Assembly (NCBI RefSeq): GCF_049747295.1
Contig: NZ_JBMHJM010000001.1
Location: forward strand, 4,712,001 to 4,776,000
Direction: 5' to 3'
DNA from: Afipia sp049747295
GTDB lineage: Bacteria > Pseudomonadota > Alphaproteobacteria > Rhizobiales > Xanthobacteraceae
DNA: 64,000 bases
The number at the start of each line of letters is the position of its first letter. The first letter of the stretch is position 1. The position numbers were made by a program, and so were the translations under genes. The notes beneath the pieces are model-generated. The model had not been told where the DNA came from. It saw nothing but the letters and a program-made list of their open reading frames with translations, and ran no database searches. Of this stretch, positions 28,191-37,776 are shown piece after piece.

Positions 28191-28847
28191 ATGGCATCAC
28201 GATCGCTCTGGCTGTGTTCGCTGGCGGTAGCAGTAGGCGTGGGCTGGTTCGCGGCCACCGCATTTTCACCCGCCGCCACAAGCAAGGAGCCGCGCTTTCC
28301 GCTGCTGACCATGGATCAGCTCACCGACAAGCAGAAGCCGCTCGGCGAGCAGATCATGAAGGTGTCGAGCGTCGGCATCGGTGGGCCGTACAATCCGATG
28401 ATGCGCAGTCCCGTGCTCGGACAGCGGCTGTTCGATCTGTATCACTATCTGCGCTGGGAAACGTCGGTCCCGACCAAGCTCAATGAATTCGCCATCCTGA
28501 TTATCGGGCGGCAGTGGCGCTCGCAGGTGGAGTGGTACGCGCATGCGCCGCTCGCGGCGAAGGCGGGCCTCTCGCCGCAGATCATCGCGGACCTGAAGGC
28601 CAACAGGCGTCCGGCCAACATGTCGGAAGAGGAGGCGGTGGTGTACGATTTCGTCACCGACCTTTCCACCAAGCATGCGGTGTCGGACGAACTGTTCGCC
28701 AAGGCCCGCAAGCATTTCAACGATCAGCAGCTCGTCGACCTGACCTCGGTGGCGGGCGCCTATGTCTCCGTCGCCATGCTGTTGGCCATGGCCGAAGAAA
28801 CTACGCCGCCCGATAAGGAAGCACCGTTCAAGCCGGGCGAGCCGTAG
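28191..28847 (+). CDS. Exported carboxymuconolactone decarboxylase-like protein
   Basis: A 218-residue protein. Residues 1-30 form a signal peptide or anchor (LWLCSLAVAVGVGWFAATAF). The rest is a CMD/AhpD-like helical domain (EFAILIIGRQWRSQVEWYAHAPLAAKAGL). It lacks the CxxC of AhpD peroxidases, so it is probably not a thiol peroxidase. A strong TGGAGGAAA Shine-Dalgarno precedes ATG 28191. An exported form of this usually cytoplasmic family is noteworthy. Confidence 0.82.
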   Translation: MASRSLWLCSLAVAVGVGWFAATAFSPAATSKEPRFPLLTMDQLTDKQKPLGEQIMKVSSVGIGGPYNPMMRSPVLGQRLFDLYHYLRWETSVPTKLNEFAILIIGRQWRSQVEWYAHAPLAAKAGLSPQIIADLKANRRPANMSEEEAVVYDFVTDLSTKHAVSDELFAKARKHFNDQQLVDLTSVAGAYVSVAMLLAMAEETTPPDKEAPFKPGEP

Positions 28848-28862
28848 GCGGGGCCGCTTGGC

Positions 28863-29165
28863 TTACGTGCCTTGCTTCGCGGCCACCTGGGCTGCGAGCA
28901 TTTGTTTGGTGGCTTCGAGGTCGACCAGCGGATAGGTGTCGAAATGGGCGGGGATCATGTCCGCCCATTCGTTCAGGATCCGGTGCAGCACCTCGTTGCT
29001 TTCCACATCGAAGATCGCGACTGCACCGCGGCCGACGCGGGGATAGATGTGTTTGCAGATGCCCTTTGCCTGGTAACCGGCCATCCACGGCCAGAAGTTC
29101 TGGCGGGTGGCAGCCATGTCGGAGGGCCGCTCGGGCCGGGGCGTTGAGATGACACAAAACAGCAC
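28863..29165 (-). CDS. Small muconolactone-isomerase/DUF3303-like protein
   Basis: A 100-residue ferredoxin-like-fold protein; the core FWPWMAGYQAKGICKHIYPRVGRG and HRILNEWADMIPAHFDTYPLVD resemble muconolactone delta-isomerase-like small proteins. I propose GTG 29165 (VLFCVISTPRPERPSD), with GAGGGA upstream on the coding strand. The frame is open 116 codons further, but that part overlaps the DUF4260 gene in another frame and looks non-coding. The function is not known. Confidence 0.65.
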   Translation of the reverse strand: MLFCVISTPRPERPSDMAATRQNFWPWMAGYQAKGICKHIYPRVGRGAVAIFDVESNEVLHRILNEWADMIPAHFDTYPLVDLEATKQMLAAQVAAKQGT

Positions 29166-29191
29166 TGTCTGATCCCTCGTGTTGCGCGCGT

Positions 29192-29605
29192 TTAAGTCTT
29201 CGCATCCCGGCCGATGCGTCCGAGGTGGGTGTAGCCGAATCCGGCCCGGTATTTCAGCCCGTAGCCCAGCGCACGGTCGAGCCCGATATGCGCCAGCCAG
29301 ATCAGCGCGATGGCCAGCACATAAGTGTGGGCGGCGAAGACGTAGCCGAGGATGACCAGCAACAAGGGGCCTAAGGTGTCGTGGGCGAGGTTGTAGACCA
29401 CGGCACCGACACGCGGGCCGGCGAGATAGCCGAGGAAGCTTAAGTCGGGGGCGAAGAACATGATGGCGAAGGCTGTCCAGGACAGGCCCGAATTGCCGTA
29501 CAGCAGCAGGCACAGCGCAAACAACCCCAGTCCTTCCAACCGCAGTAGGATGCGGACACCCCCGGTGACAGCGCCGGCGGTGTCAGTCGTCATGTTGTCA
29601 GTCAT
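29192..29605 (-). CDS. DUF4260 family membrane protein
   Basis: A 137-residue inner-membrane protein with four hydrophobic segments. The family motif FFAPDLSFLGYLAGPRVGA and the C-terminal IWLAHIGLDRALGYGLKY are clear; His and Asp in these motifs are conserved. AAGGGAA precedes ATG 29605; a second ATG at 29593 is possible. It is co-directional with the small isomerase-like gene 26 bases downstream. The biochemical role is unknown. Confidence 0.85.
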   Translation of the reverse strand: MTDNMTTDTAGAVTGGVRILLRLEGLGLFALCLLLYGNSGLSWTAFAIMFFAPDLSFLGYLAGPRVGAVVYNLAHDTLGPLLLVILGYVFAAHTYVLAIALIWLAHIGLDRALGYGLKYRAGFGYTHLGRIGRDAKT

Positions 29606-29812
29606 TTAGCGGATTCCCTTGAAGTCCTATCGTGCAGTGCAATGCAGCCCCGACTGGCCGTTTTCATGTCCGCCGGGGCGTTTTCTCCCGGCCAAATCGC
29701 GTGCTAGAAAGTCCGCCAGAACGAACAAGGCGGCGCCAGCTGCCGAAACAACCAATAGGCGGTAACAGTGGGGTGGATCTGACCACTAGCCGCCAACCCG
29801 GGATGATTTTCC

Positions 29813-31334
<1,522 letters not shown>

Positions 31335-31345
<11 letters not shown>

Positions 31346-31372
31346 GTGGTAATTTAACTCTACTATAGGTAG
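31335..31372. promoter_or_regulatory. Two tandem operator-like dyads upstream of the MFS gene
   Basis: Dyad 1 (31335-31351) is taccact-ata-agtggta, 7-bp perfect arms. Dyad 2 (31359-31373) has arms tctac/gtaga. Their 13-base cores, ccactataagtgg and ctactataggtag, match at 10 of 13 positions. Centres are 23 bases apart, about two helical turns. This suits cooperative binding of a dimeric repressor controlling the MFS gene. The first dyad overlaps the pccB stop. No T-run follows, so it is not a terminator. Confidence 0.5.
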
Positions 31373-31441
31373 AAATAGACGCGGGATCAGTATTCGATTC
31401 GCGCAATTGCTCTGGTGGTGCCGTGAACTCTCGGGGGACGA

Positions 31442-32641
31442 GTGTCGAGTCCGATTGCTGAAGAGAGACCGGCGCCGTTTCTGTCGCAGAGATGGCAGAT
31501 CCTGCTCGTGCTGTATCTGGCCCGCAGCTCGATGGCCTTCCAGTTTCAGTCCGTCGGCTCGGTCGGGCCGTTTCTGATCGACGGCTTCGGGATTGACTTC
31601 ACCTGGCTCGGCACGCTGATCGGCCTCTATATGCTGCCGGGCGCGGTGGTGGCGCTGCCGAGCGGCCTGATCGGCCAACGCTTCGGCGCGCGGCGGGCGG
31701 TGATCTTCGGCCTGTTCCTGATGTTTGCCGGCGGGCTGATGACGGCATCGAGTTCATTCAACATCGTCCTGGCCGGCCGCCTGATCAGCGGCGTCGGTGG
31801 TGTCATTCTCAACGTCATGATGACCAAGATGGTCACGGACTGGTTCTCGGGCCGCGAAATCGTATTCGCCATGTCGGTGTTCGTGTCGAGCTGGCCGCTC
31901 GGCATTGCGCTGGGATTGATGACGCTGCCGCTAGTGGCCGGCGCCTGGCATTGGCCGGCGGCCATGGTCTTGTCGGCGGTTCTCTCGCTGGCCGGGCTTG
32001 TCCTGATGGTGATGTTCTATCGCGACCCGCCGCGCGATCTCGACGAGCCTGTCGCGAAATTCAGCATGGCGATGGACAGCCGTGAGTGGCTGCTGGTGTC
32101 GATCGCCGGTTTGATCTGGGGTGTCTGGAACGTCGGCTATATCGTGCTGGTGAGTTTCCTGCCTGAACTCTTCACCTCGCGCGGCTACAGCCACGAGGAT
32201 GCATCGCGGATTGTGAGCCTGCTCGGTTGGGCGCTGATCATCGCCGTGCCGGTGGCGGGCTACATCGCCCAGCGCGTCAATCGTCCCAACCTTCTCATGA
32301 CGTTCGGCTTCGGCTTCGTGGGGCTTGCCGCGCTTGCGCTGCCCTTCATCAGCGCGTTCATGACGACGTTTCTCTTGATCGCACTTTTCGCCGGTCTGCC
32401 CGCAGGGCTGATCATGTCGCTGGCATCGCAGGCGTTGTCGCCGCAGCATCGCGCCATCGGCATGGGCGTGTTCTATGCGTTCTATTACGCGAGCATGGCG
32501 ATCTTGCCCGCGCTCGCGGGACACGTGCGCGATCTTTCGGGAAGTCCCGCATCGCCGTCGCTGTTCGCATCAGGAATGATGTGGCTGTCGCTGCTGGGGC
32601 TGATTGCGTTTCGCGTGGCGCAGAGGTGGAAGGCGGGGTGA
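31442..32641 (+). CDS. MFS transporter (CynX/NimT-like)
   Basis: A 399-residue inner-membrane secondary transporter with twelve hydrophobic segments. After the first helix the IDGFGIDFTWLGTLIGLYMLPGAVVALPSGLIGQRFGARRAV loop contains the MFS signature between TM2 and TM3. The domain halves are separated by a loop near FYRDPPRDLDEP. It starts at GTG 31442 after CGGGGGACGA; no in-frame ATG precedes TM1. The substrate is unknown, though cyanate/nitrate-type transporters are the nearest resemblance. Confidence 0.88.
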   Translation: MSSPIAEERPAPFLSQRWQILLVLYLARSSMAFQFQSVGSVGPFLIDGFGIDFTWLGTLIGLYMLPGAVVALPSGLIGQRFGARRAVIFGLFLMFAGGLMTASSSFNIVLAGRLISGVGGVILNVMMTKMVTDWFSGREIVFAMSVFVSSWPLGIALGLMTLPLVAGAWHWPAAMVLSAVLSLAGLVLMVMFYRDPPRDLDEPVAKFSMAMDSREWLLVSIAGLIWGVWNVGYIVLVSFLPELFTSRGYSHEDASRIVSLLGWALIIAVPVAGYIAQRVNRPNLLMTFGFGFVGLAALALPFISAFMTTFLLIALFAGLPAGLIMSLASQALSPQHRAIGMGVFYAFYYASMAILPALAGHVRDLSGSPASPSLFASGMMWLSLLGLIAFRVAQRWKAG

Positions 32642-32695
32642 TTGGTTTGGATCGTTGTAAGTAAGACAAAGAACGTTTGAACAGGTGAGGAAAAT

Positions 32696-33010
32696 ATGCC
32701 CCGTCACATCTTCATCGTCCGTGCCACTGTCCCTGAAGCCGCCGAGCGCGAGGCATTCGACAAATGGTATTCGCGCGAGCACTTGCCGGATGCGGTGAAG
32801 TCGTTCGGCTGCAACAAGGCATGGCGGTTCTGGAGCGCGGTGGATCCGTCGCAGCATTCGGCGATGTATGAATTCAATGATCGCGAGACGCTGGACCGCG
32901 CCGCCACGGGCGAGGAGATGAAGCGGCTGATCCGCGACTTCGATCGCGACTGGCCAGCCATCAAGCGCACGCGCGACATTCTCGTGCAGTCCGAAGAATT
33001 CGGCGCTTAA
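32696..33010 (+). CDS. EthD/DUF4286-like dimeric alpha-beta barrel protein
   Basis: A 104-residue protein with the pattern of small dimeric alpha-beta barrel proteins: HIFIVRATVPEAAEREAFDKWYSREHLPDAVKSFG and a central MYEFNDRETLDRA strand-helix. The His in REHLPD is the likely active or binding residue. TGAGGAAA precedes the ATG. It lies 54 bases after the MFS gene in the same direction and may share its transcript, which would suggest a degradative role. Confidence 0.75.
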   Translation: MPRHIFIVRATVPEAAEREAFDKWYSREHLPDAVKSFGCNKAWRFWSAVDPSQHSAMYEFNDRETLDRAATGEEMKRLIRDFDRDWPAIKRTRDILVQSEEFGA

Positions 33011-33041
33011 CCGTCAGTCTTTCGCTGTCAATCTTGAGCTA

Positions 33042-33326
33042 TCAGTCTTTCCACGGCCGCAGCTCGCGGGTGGTGCCGGGGCGCAGCCCCGTGTGGCGCT
33101 TGATACTGTCATAGGCGCGGTCGGTGGTCTTGTAGGTCTGGGTGCTGTCGTAGGGCTTGCCGTCCGCCGTCCGTGTCAATTGCAGGATGATGGTGCCATC
33201 GCTTTCCATGCGCGCGGTACCGAAATACGGCATCGAGGGGCGCGCGTCATTCGAAGGCTGCACGTCGTCGGCCAGTGCGCTGCCCGCCATGCACAGCATC
33301 AGGATGGTCAGGATTGTCTTGATCAT
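33042..33326 (-). CDS. Small secreted hypothetical protein
   Basis: The function is unknown. It has 94 residues: a signal peptide (MIKTILTILMLCMAGSALA, cleavage after ALA) and a short mature part of about 75 residues with no cysteines (GTIILQLTRTADGKPYDSTQTYKTTDRAYDSIKRHTG). It converges with the EthD-like gene, 31 bases apart. Likely periplasmic. Confidence 0.7.
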   Translation of the reverse strand: MIKTILTILMLCMAGSALADDVQPSNDARPSMPYFGTARMESDGTIILQLTRTADGKPYDSTQTYKTTDRAYDSIKRHTGLRPGTTRELRPWKD

Positions 33327-33497
33327 TCGGTGTCTCCAGACGACCAGTCTGCGGCGGCATTCCGGCGCAAATATGTGGGGCGTTATTGCAGCTCAAACGA
33401 ACCGTGTTGAGCGCGGGAGCGCGGAATGATGACCAGAGCGTTTTCGAGCGAAGTGGTCTTCCGGTTCGCGTGAAGAAAACGCGTCAAAAAAACGCTA

Positions 33498-33953
33498 CTA
33501 ACAGAGATGCCGTCGCGCGCTGATGCCGGCGACGATCTGCATGATGCCGCCCACCAGCCAGCAGATGCCGAGGATGATGGTCGAGCGCGTCGAGGGGTTG
33601 GCATCGAACACGATGATGTAGACCGACAGGAACGCGGCGAGGGTTGCGAGAAACGTGCCGATGGCGCTGAACAGTTCGACCGGGTCGGTCGCCTCTGAAT
33701 GGTTCACGTCGTTCCCTGCGGAGCTATGGGGTGGGATGTCGATGCCGAGATAGAAGCCGACCGCGCCGAGGATCATTAGCCCGAAGACGAGTGCGACCGA
33801 GCCGAAGGCCTCGACGCGCGAACTGGCCATATGGGCGGCCACGAACAATCCGCAGGAGCCGCCGGCCATGGCAAGGCCGATCCGCTCAATGATGTGGGCG
33901 GCTTTGCTGGTCCGGGAGCGGGTCGCAGGTCGCGGAATGCTGGTTTCGGCCAT
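33498..33953 (-). CDS. Four-helix membrane hypothetical protein
   Basis: A 151-residue protein with about four membrane segments (near residues 24-44, 51-71, 96-116 and 125-145) and a cytoplasmic basic N terminus. No recognised domain. It is preceded by a 170-base gap from the downstream gene that holds nothing obvious. Transcribed toward 33326 but not obviously coupled to it. Confidence 0.68.
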   Translation of the reverse strand: MAETSIPRPATRSRTSKAAHIIERIGLAMAGGSCGLFVAAHMASSRVEAFGSVALVFGLMILGAVGFYLGIDIPPHSSAGNDVNHSEATDPVELFSAIGTFLATLAAFLSVYIIVFDANPSTRSTIILGICWLVGGIMQIVAGISARRHLC

Positions 33954-34044
33954 CCTCTACCAAGCGCGGAACTGGAAAAGGTTTCATGGCTGTTGGAATA
34001 AATTTTTTTGGCTGAAGTGGAATAAAATCTCGTTTCGAAAAAGA

Positions 34045-34068
34045 AAAACCCCGCCGAAGCGGGGTTTT
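34045..34068 (-). terminator. Intrinsic terminator for the GCG..CRP gene
   Basis: The stem aaaaccccgc/gcggggtttt with loop cgaa is followed on the minus strand by tctttttc. It lies 21 bases beyond the stop of the minus-strand gene at 34089. Confidence 0.85.
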
Positions 34069-34088
34069 GGGTAGCGATATCAGGAAGC

Positions 34089-34337
34089 TCAGTACCAGGT
34101 GCGGCAAACAGCGCGGCCAGGGCCCCAGACGCGGCAGCGGCGGACAGCCGGACGCACGACAACGACGCGGTTTGCGCGGCAGCCGCCACGTGGGCCGCGG
34201 TGGAAGCCAGGGCCGCAACCGCCGGCGACATGAATCACTTCGGACGAATGGCTAGCGGGGGCGAGCGGCATCGCGCCGGCTGAACCGAAGCCGACAACGG
34301 TGGCGGCGAAGAGGGCAGCTGCAAACAATGTCTTCAT
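34089..34337 (-). CDS. Small secreted protein with GCG..CRP motif
   Basis: An 82-residue exported protein of a type frequent in Bradyrhizobiaceae. A signal peptide covers about 1-21 (MKTLFAAALFAATVVGFGSAGA). The mature part has the GGCGPGFHRGPRGGCRAN motif, then an Arg/Val-rich end (VVVVRPAVRRCRVWGPGRAVCR) with further cysteines. ATG 34337 was preferred to one five codons upstream because AAGGAAA (aaggaaatccc) precedes it. The function is unknown. A related gene lies at 35360-35635. Confidence 0.82.
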   Translation of the reverse strand: MKTLFAAALFAATVVGFGSAGAMPLAPASHSSEVIHVAGGCGPGFHRGPRGGCRANRVVVVRPAVRRCRVWGPGRAVCRTWY

Positions 34338-34995
34338 GGGATTTCCTTCCAATTCCGAATGTGACGCGAATCAAAACGCGCGCCATGAGTCCTTTTCAAT
34401 CATGGCAGCAAGGAGTCTGTATGAACGCCTTGCATGCTGTGACAGGCTATCAAGAGCCTATTAGTCATGAATGTTGAATGAACGAATTTGAAATGCTGCG
34501 GCGTGAAGTTTTTTTGCATCGCCACACGACCAATTCGCGGAAACGCTAAATTAATTTTTGGAGGCGCGTGATTCGAATCGATTGGCATATTGATTGCTTT
34601 CTTCGCGATCAGCCCGGCCTTTGCCGATGTGCCGGCCGTCTGCAAGCCAGTGTGGTGCTTCAGACGTTCGCTCTATTTTTCCCGCGAGTCCTCCTCGCGA
34701 ACTTCTGAACCTCAACCGCACTAGATGAAGACGATGACGCGGATTCAACGCGTACAGAAGCAAGCTCAGGAGCTTCTCAACCAGATGAAGAAGAAATGAC
34801 GTTCATCGATGCGATGTGATGTTTGTTGGGCGTGCAAGCAATCATCATGCCGCGAATGACCGATGAGCAAGCGCTGGCAAAGGAGCGGGCATGCATCATG
34901 TCGCAGGGTGGAACCAAAGCGATTCACATTGCGTTCATCGATGGTGCGAAAGAGTTGCGGTGTTGCAACCTCGCTCACGAAGAGGAAATTGGAAT
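34338..34995. other. Gene-poor stretch with a decayed small ORF
   Basis: Apart from the possible pseudogene at 34590-34799, nothing with a convincing start and family signature is seen in this 658-base stretch. It is visibly richer in A/T than its surroundings, especially 34440-34560. It presumably holds the promoters of the flanking divergent small secreted genes. Confidence 0.5.
34590..34799 (+). pseudogene. Possible decayed small secreted protein gene
   Basis: In one frame the sequence reads like a signal peptide (LIAFFAISPAFADVPAVCKPVWC) followed by a short basic part. An amber stop at 34722-34724 then interrupts the frame, which continues as MKTMTRIQRVQKQAQELLN to a TGA at 34797. GGAGG at 34559 fits a start around 34568 in a different frame. 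It may be a small secreted gene broken by a stop, or chance. Confidence 0.25.
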
Positions 34996-35274
34996 ATGGA
35001 ACGTCGTAACTTTCTGAAGTTCGCCTTCGGCCTTGCCGCTGGCGCTGGTGTTCTCGCCGCGGCAAGCGCCAACGCAGCACCGATGCTCGCTCCCCAATCG
35101 CAGATGACCGGTCCGCTTCCCCAACCCGAATTGCCTGCACAGCCTGCTGTGGTCGATCAGGATGAAGTCGCGCATCTTAAGCCCGAGCAGGTCCACTGGC
35201 GCCGCCGCCATTGGCATCGTCATCGCCGCTGGCATGGTCATCGTCACGGTCATTGGCATCGCCGCCGCTGGTAA
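34996..35274 (+). CDS. Tat-exported His/Arg-rich mini-protein (protamine-like)
   Basis: A 92-residue protein. The N terminus MERRNFLKFAFGLAAGAGVLAAASANA is a twin-arginine signal (RRNFLK) with a hydrophobic core and ANA cleavage site. After a Pro-rich linker, the last 27 residues are almost entirely His, Arg, Trp and Gly (RRRHWHRHRRWHGHRHGH). This would bind metals or polyanions. GGAAT(ATG) is a weak ribosome-binding site. A strong terminator follows. Similar small proteins are sometimes labelled protamine-like; no function is established. Confidence 0.78.
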   Translation: MERRNFLKFAFGLAAGAGVLAAASANAAPMLAPQSQMTGPLPQPELPAQPAVVDQDEVAHLKPEQVHWRRRHWHRHRRWHGHRHGHWHRRRW

Positions 35275-35297
35275 GCGCGCGCTGCCGCTCAAAAATG

Positions 35298-35337
35298 AAC
35301 CCCGGTTCGAGAGTATCGAACCGGGGTTTGTTTTTTT
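35298..35337 (+). terminator. Intrinsic terminator after the Tat mini-protein
   Basis: A 13-bp perfect stem aaccccggttcga/tcgaaccggggtt with loop gagta is followed by tgttttttt. It is very strong and lies 23 bases after the stop codon. Confidence 0.93.
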
Positions 35338-35359
35338 CGTCATATCTCGCTGACGGGTG

Positions 35360-35635
35360 TCACTCGCGGCGGCATTTGCCGAGCCAGTTGCGGCGATAGC
35401 CGAGCGGGCATTTGCGCGCGAATATCCGCATCAGGGCAGGGCCCTTCGGCTGCGGCCGGCATGCGCCGCCGGGCACGCGCTCGAAGCCGACGCCGCATCC
35501 GTCCTTCACCACGATGACACCATCAATCGAGAAGGAGCCAGTCGAGATGGAAAGAGGCGCAAGCGGCGCCGCGCGAACGGCGTCGACCTGAAACAGCAAC
35601 GCGGCGAAGAGGATTGCTGCACAAAGCGTCTTCAT
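35360..35635 (-). CDS. Small secreted protein with GCG..CRP motif (second copy)
   Basis: A 91-residue exported protein: signal peptide MKTLCAAILFAALLFQVDAVRA, then KDGCGVGFERVPGGACRPQPKGP, a variant of the motif in the gene at 34089. The C terminus adds CPLGYRRNWLGKCRRE with two more cysteines. Four cysteines in the mature part suggest two disulphides. Function unknown; probably paralogous to the nearby small protein, with the Tat mini-protein gene between them. Confidence 0.8.
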   Translation of the reverse strand: MKTLCAAILFAALLFQVDAVRAAPLAPLSISTGSFSIDGVIVVKDGCGVGFERVPGGACRPQPKGPALMRIFARKCPLGYRRNWLGKCRRE

Positions 35636-35676
35636 CGAATGATCCTGTTTTCAATGCTGGCGCCGCTTACTTTGCA

Positions 35677-36693
35677 CTATTTTGCGAGGAAGCCGAGCAT
35701 CAATTCGTTGAATTTCGGCGCTGCCTCGAGAAATACGAGGTGGCCGACATTCGGGAGCACTTCGGCTTTCGCATCCGGCATCTTGGCGGCGAGTTCCTTT
35801 GCGAGATCGCCGTTGTGGCCCATCTTCGGCCGCAGCGCTTCTGGGGCGTTCGGTTTGCCCGGCGCATTGTGGTCGTCCTCACCCATGATGAACAGGGTCG
35901 GCCGCGTGATCAGCGGGATCTCATGCGCCACCGGCTCGCGGTAGATCATCTGCGCCGAGCTGACGTACGCCTTTAGCCAACGGGGATAGTCAGCCGCGCC
36001 CTTGATACCGAACCGCGCATCGACGAACGGCGTGATCTGGTCCGGCGGCAGCTTCAGCGCGTAGTTGGTGATGAGCTGCTTGCGATAGCCGTCCGCGGTG
36101 AGCTTGTCTTCATGTTCGAGGATTTTCTCGGTCGGCGTCGGCGGCACATAGAGACGGTAGTCCTCAAGGCCGATCGGCGCTGCGAGTAGCAGGTGGGAAA
36201 CGCGATCCGGATACGCGCGGGTGATCCGCACCCCCAGCATGCCGCCGAGCGAGTGCGCGACGATATCGACCTGCTTGAGCTGTAGATGATCGAGCAGGGC
36301 GACGGTGTTGCGCGCGAGAATATCGAAGTGCAGATCGAAGGTCGGCTTGGACGATTTGCCGAAGCCGATCTGATCCGGCACTACCACACGATAGCCGGCC
36401 TCGGTCAGCGTCTTGATGACGGGTGCCCAGTAGCTCGACGGGAAGTTGCGCCCATGCAGCAGCACGACAGTGCGGCCGTTCGGCGTCGCCGGTGCGACGT
36501 CCATATACGCCATGCGCACCTGTTCGCCCTCGTTGGTCAGCGGCAGCATGTGCACGGGATAGGGGTATGGAAATCCCTCCAGCCCGATACCGTAGGGCTC
36601 CTTCGTGACCGGTGCAGGGGAAGGTTGTGCGTGTGCTGCTGACACCAATGCCAGCGAAGCGAGTGCCGACAGGGCAATGGAAAAGCGGTTCAT
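35677..36693 (-). CDS. Exported alpha/beta hydrolase
   Basis: A 338-residue hydrolase; the substrate (ester, epoxide or haloalkane type) cannot be told. A signal peptide covers residues 1-22 (ALVSAAHAQ). The HGRNFPSSYW oxyanion region is at residue 80, the nucleophile is Ser148 in AHSLGG, and the catalytic His is 318 in NVGHLVFLE; the acid is probably in GEDDHNAPG. ATG 36693 begins the signal peptide and has AGGAGA upstream. It is separate from the next gene by 111 bases. Confidence 0.88.
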   Translation of the reverse strand: MNRFSIALSALASLALVSAAHAQPSPAPVTKEPYGIGLEGFPYPYPVHMLPLTNEGEQVRMAYMDVAPATPNGRTVVLLHGRNFPSSYWAPVIKTLTEAGYRVVVPDQIGFGKSSKPTFDLHFDILARNTVALLDHLQLKQVDIVAHSLGGMLGVRITRAYPDRVSHLLLAAPIGLEDYRLYVPPTPTEKILEHEDKLTADGYRKQLITNYALKLPPDQITPFVDARFGIKGAADYPRWLKAYVSSAQMIYREPVAHEIPLITRPTLFIMGEDDHNAPGKPNAPEALRPKMGHNGDLAKELAAKMPDAKAEVLPNVGHLVFLEAAPKFNELMLGFLAK

Positions 36694-36804
36694 GAAGGTC
36701 TCCTGAATCTCATGCGGCTCTGCGTATAGAGCGTCAGGAGTCACGCGGCCATGACAATGCCGTGACCTCAAAAAGACGTGTAGCGAGTCGCCTAAGACTT
36801 GCGC

Positions 36805-37665
36805 TCAGAGCTTCGGCGCGTTGCTTGGCGTGGTGCTGTGGACCGCGGCATCTTTCTCGGCGGCGAACGCTTCAGCATCGATCTTCGCTGAACTCACGAT
36901 CTGCTTGAAATCGATCAGCGTGAACTCTGCCTTGCCGACGCGATCCTGCGCGACGCCGGAAGAAAGTTCGACGGTGAGGAGGCCATCGCAATTGGCGGCC
37001 TTGGCGTCATCGAGAAGTTTGCCGAGCGATTTATCTGAAGCCTGCGCGTGCTTGAACATCGCGACACAGCTACCGCGGCCATTGGCATCGTTCAGCGCAA
37101 TCGCTGCCTTGGGATTGATCGGCGCGTTGAGGGCTTCGAGCGCGGAGGCGGGATTGTACTTCTGTTTCACGGAGGCGATCTTGCCGCCCTTGTAAAAGTA
37201 ATAGAGGCGGCCGTCGCCGATCGCGGTGGGCTTGTCGCCATACTTCGCCATCACCTGCTGGATCATGTCCGACTTGGTGAGCTGTTTGTCGTTGGCAAAG
37301 CCGAGCGTGCGAGAGACGTAATAAGCGCGGTTCGCGCTGGCGGGCGAGGAGAAGGCGACGAGCATCGACTCGCCCGCGCGATTGCCGCTGGCGGGCGATG
37401 TGAATTTCATCGATGTGACATAGGTCACATTGGTGCGACCGAACTTCTGTAGCGTGGGCTCCGGCTTCACCCCGGGCAGATCCTTCAGATACGCCTCGAA
37501 CACGGACGCCGCCTTGCTGCCTTCGGTCGCTGTCGAGAGGCCAACGATGTCCGGCTGCAGCTTGCCGGAGAATGCCGTCTCAGGTGACTTCGGCTTGATC
37601 TCGTAGGCTGAAGCCGCAGCAGGAAGAACCACTGCCAGAAACGCCACCAAACCTGTGCGGAACAT
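36805..37665 (-). CDS. Secreted hypothetical protein
   Basis: A 286-residue protein with a signal peptide (MFRTGLVAFLAVVLPAAASA). No domain recognised. The mature part has only two cysteines (GRGSCVAMF, AANCDGLL), likely one disulphide, and Lys/Ala-rich helices. It is likely periplasmic. Adjacent genes are unrelated in appearance, so context gives no role. Confidence 0.72.
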   Translation of the reverse strand: MFRTGLVAFLAVVLPAAASAYEIKPKSPETAFSGKLQPDIVGLSTATEGSKAASVFEAYLKDLPGVKPEPTLQKFGRTNVTYVTSMKFTSPASGNRAGESMLVAFSSPASANRAYYVSRTLGFANDKQLTKSDMIQQVMAKYGDKPTAIGDGRLYYFYKGGKIASVKQKYNPASALEALNAPINPKAAIALNDANGRGSCVAMFKHAQASDKSLGKLLDDAKAANCDGLLTVELSSGVAQDRVGKAEFTLIDFKQIVSSAKIDAEAFAAEKDAAVHSTTPSNAPKL

Positions 37666-37776
37666 CGATCACCTGTGCAATATAAAACGGTAAATGACGG
37701 AAAACGCGGCGGATTACGCCAATCTTGCCGCGCCGATGTCAACAGCGGAGTTCAGCGTTGGATTCGGTCACGGGGT

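Noticed and set aside
28863..29513. 216-residue version of the small isomerase-like protein
   Set aside because: The upstream half lies antisense-free but in a wrong frame over the DUF4260 gene and is low-complexity; GTG 29165 with a Shine-Dalgarno gives a compact domain.
33012..33052. Short direct repeat tcagtctttc near the convergent gene ends
   Set aside because: Only ten bases, one copy overlaps the stop codon of the minus-strand gene; likely chance.
34823..35017. 64-residue + strand frame upstream of the Tat mini-protein
   Set aside because: TTG start, no Shine-Dalgarno, no signal or domain, and it runs over the start of the well-supported Tat gene in another frame.
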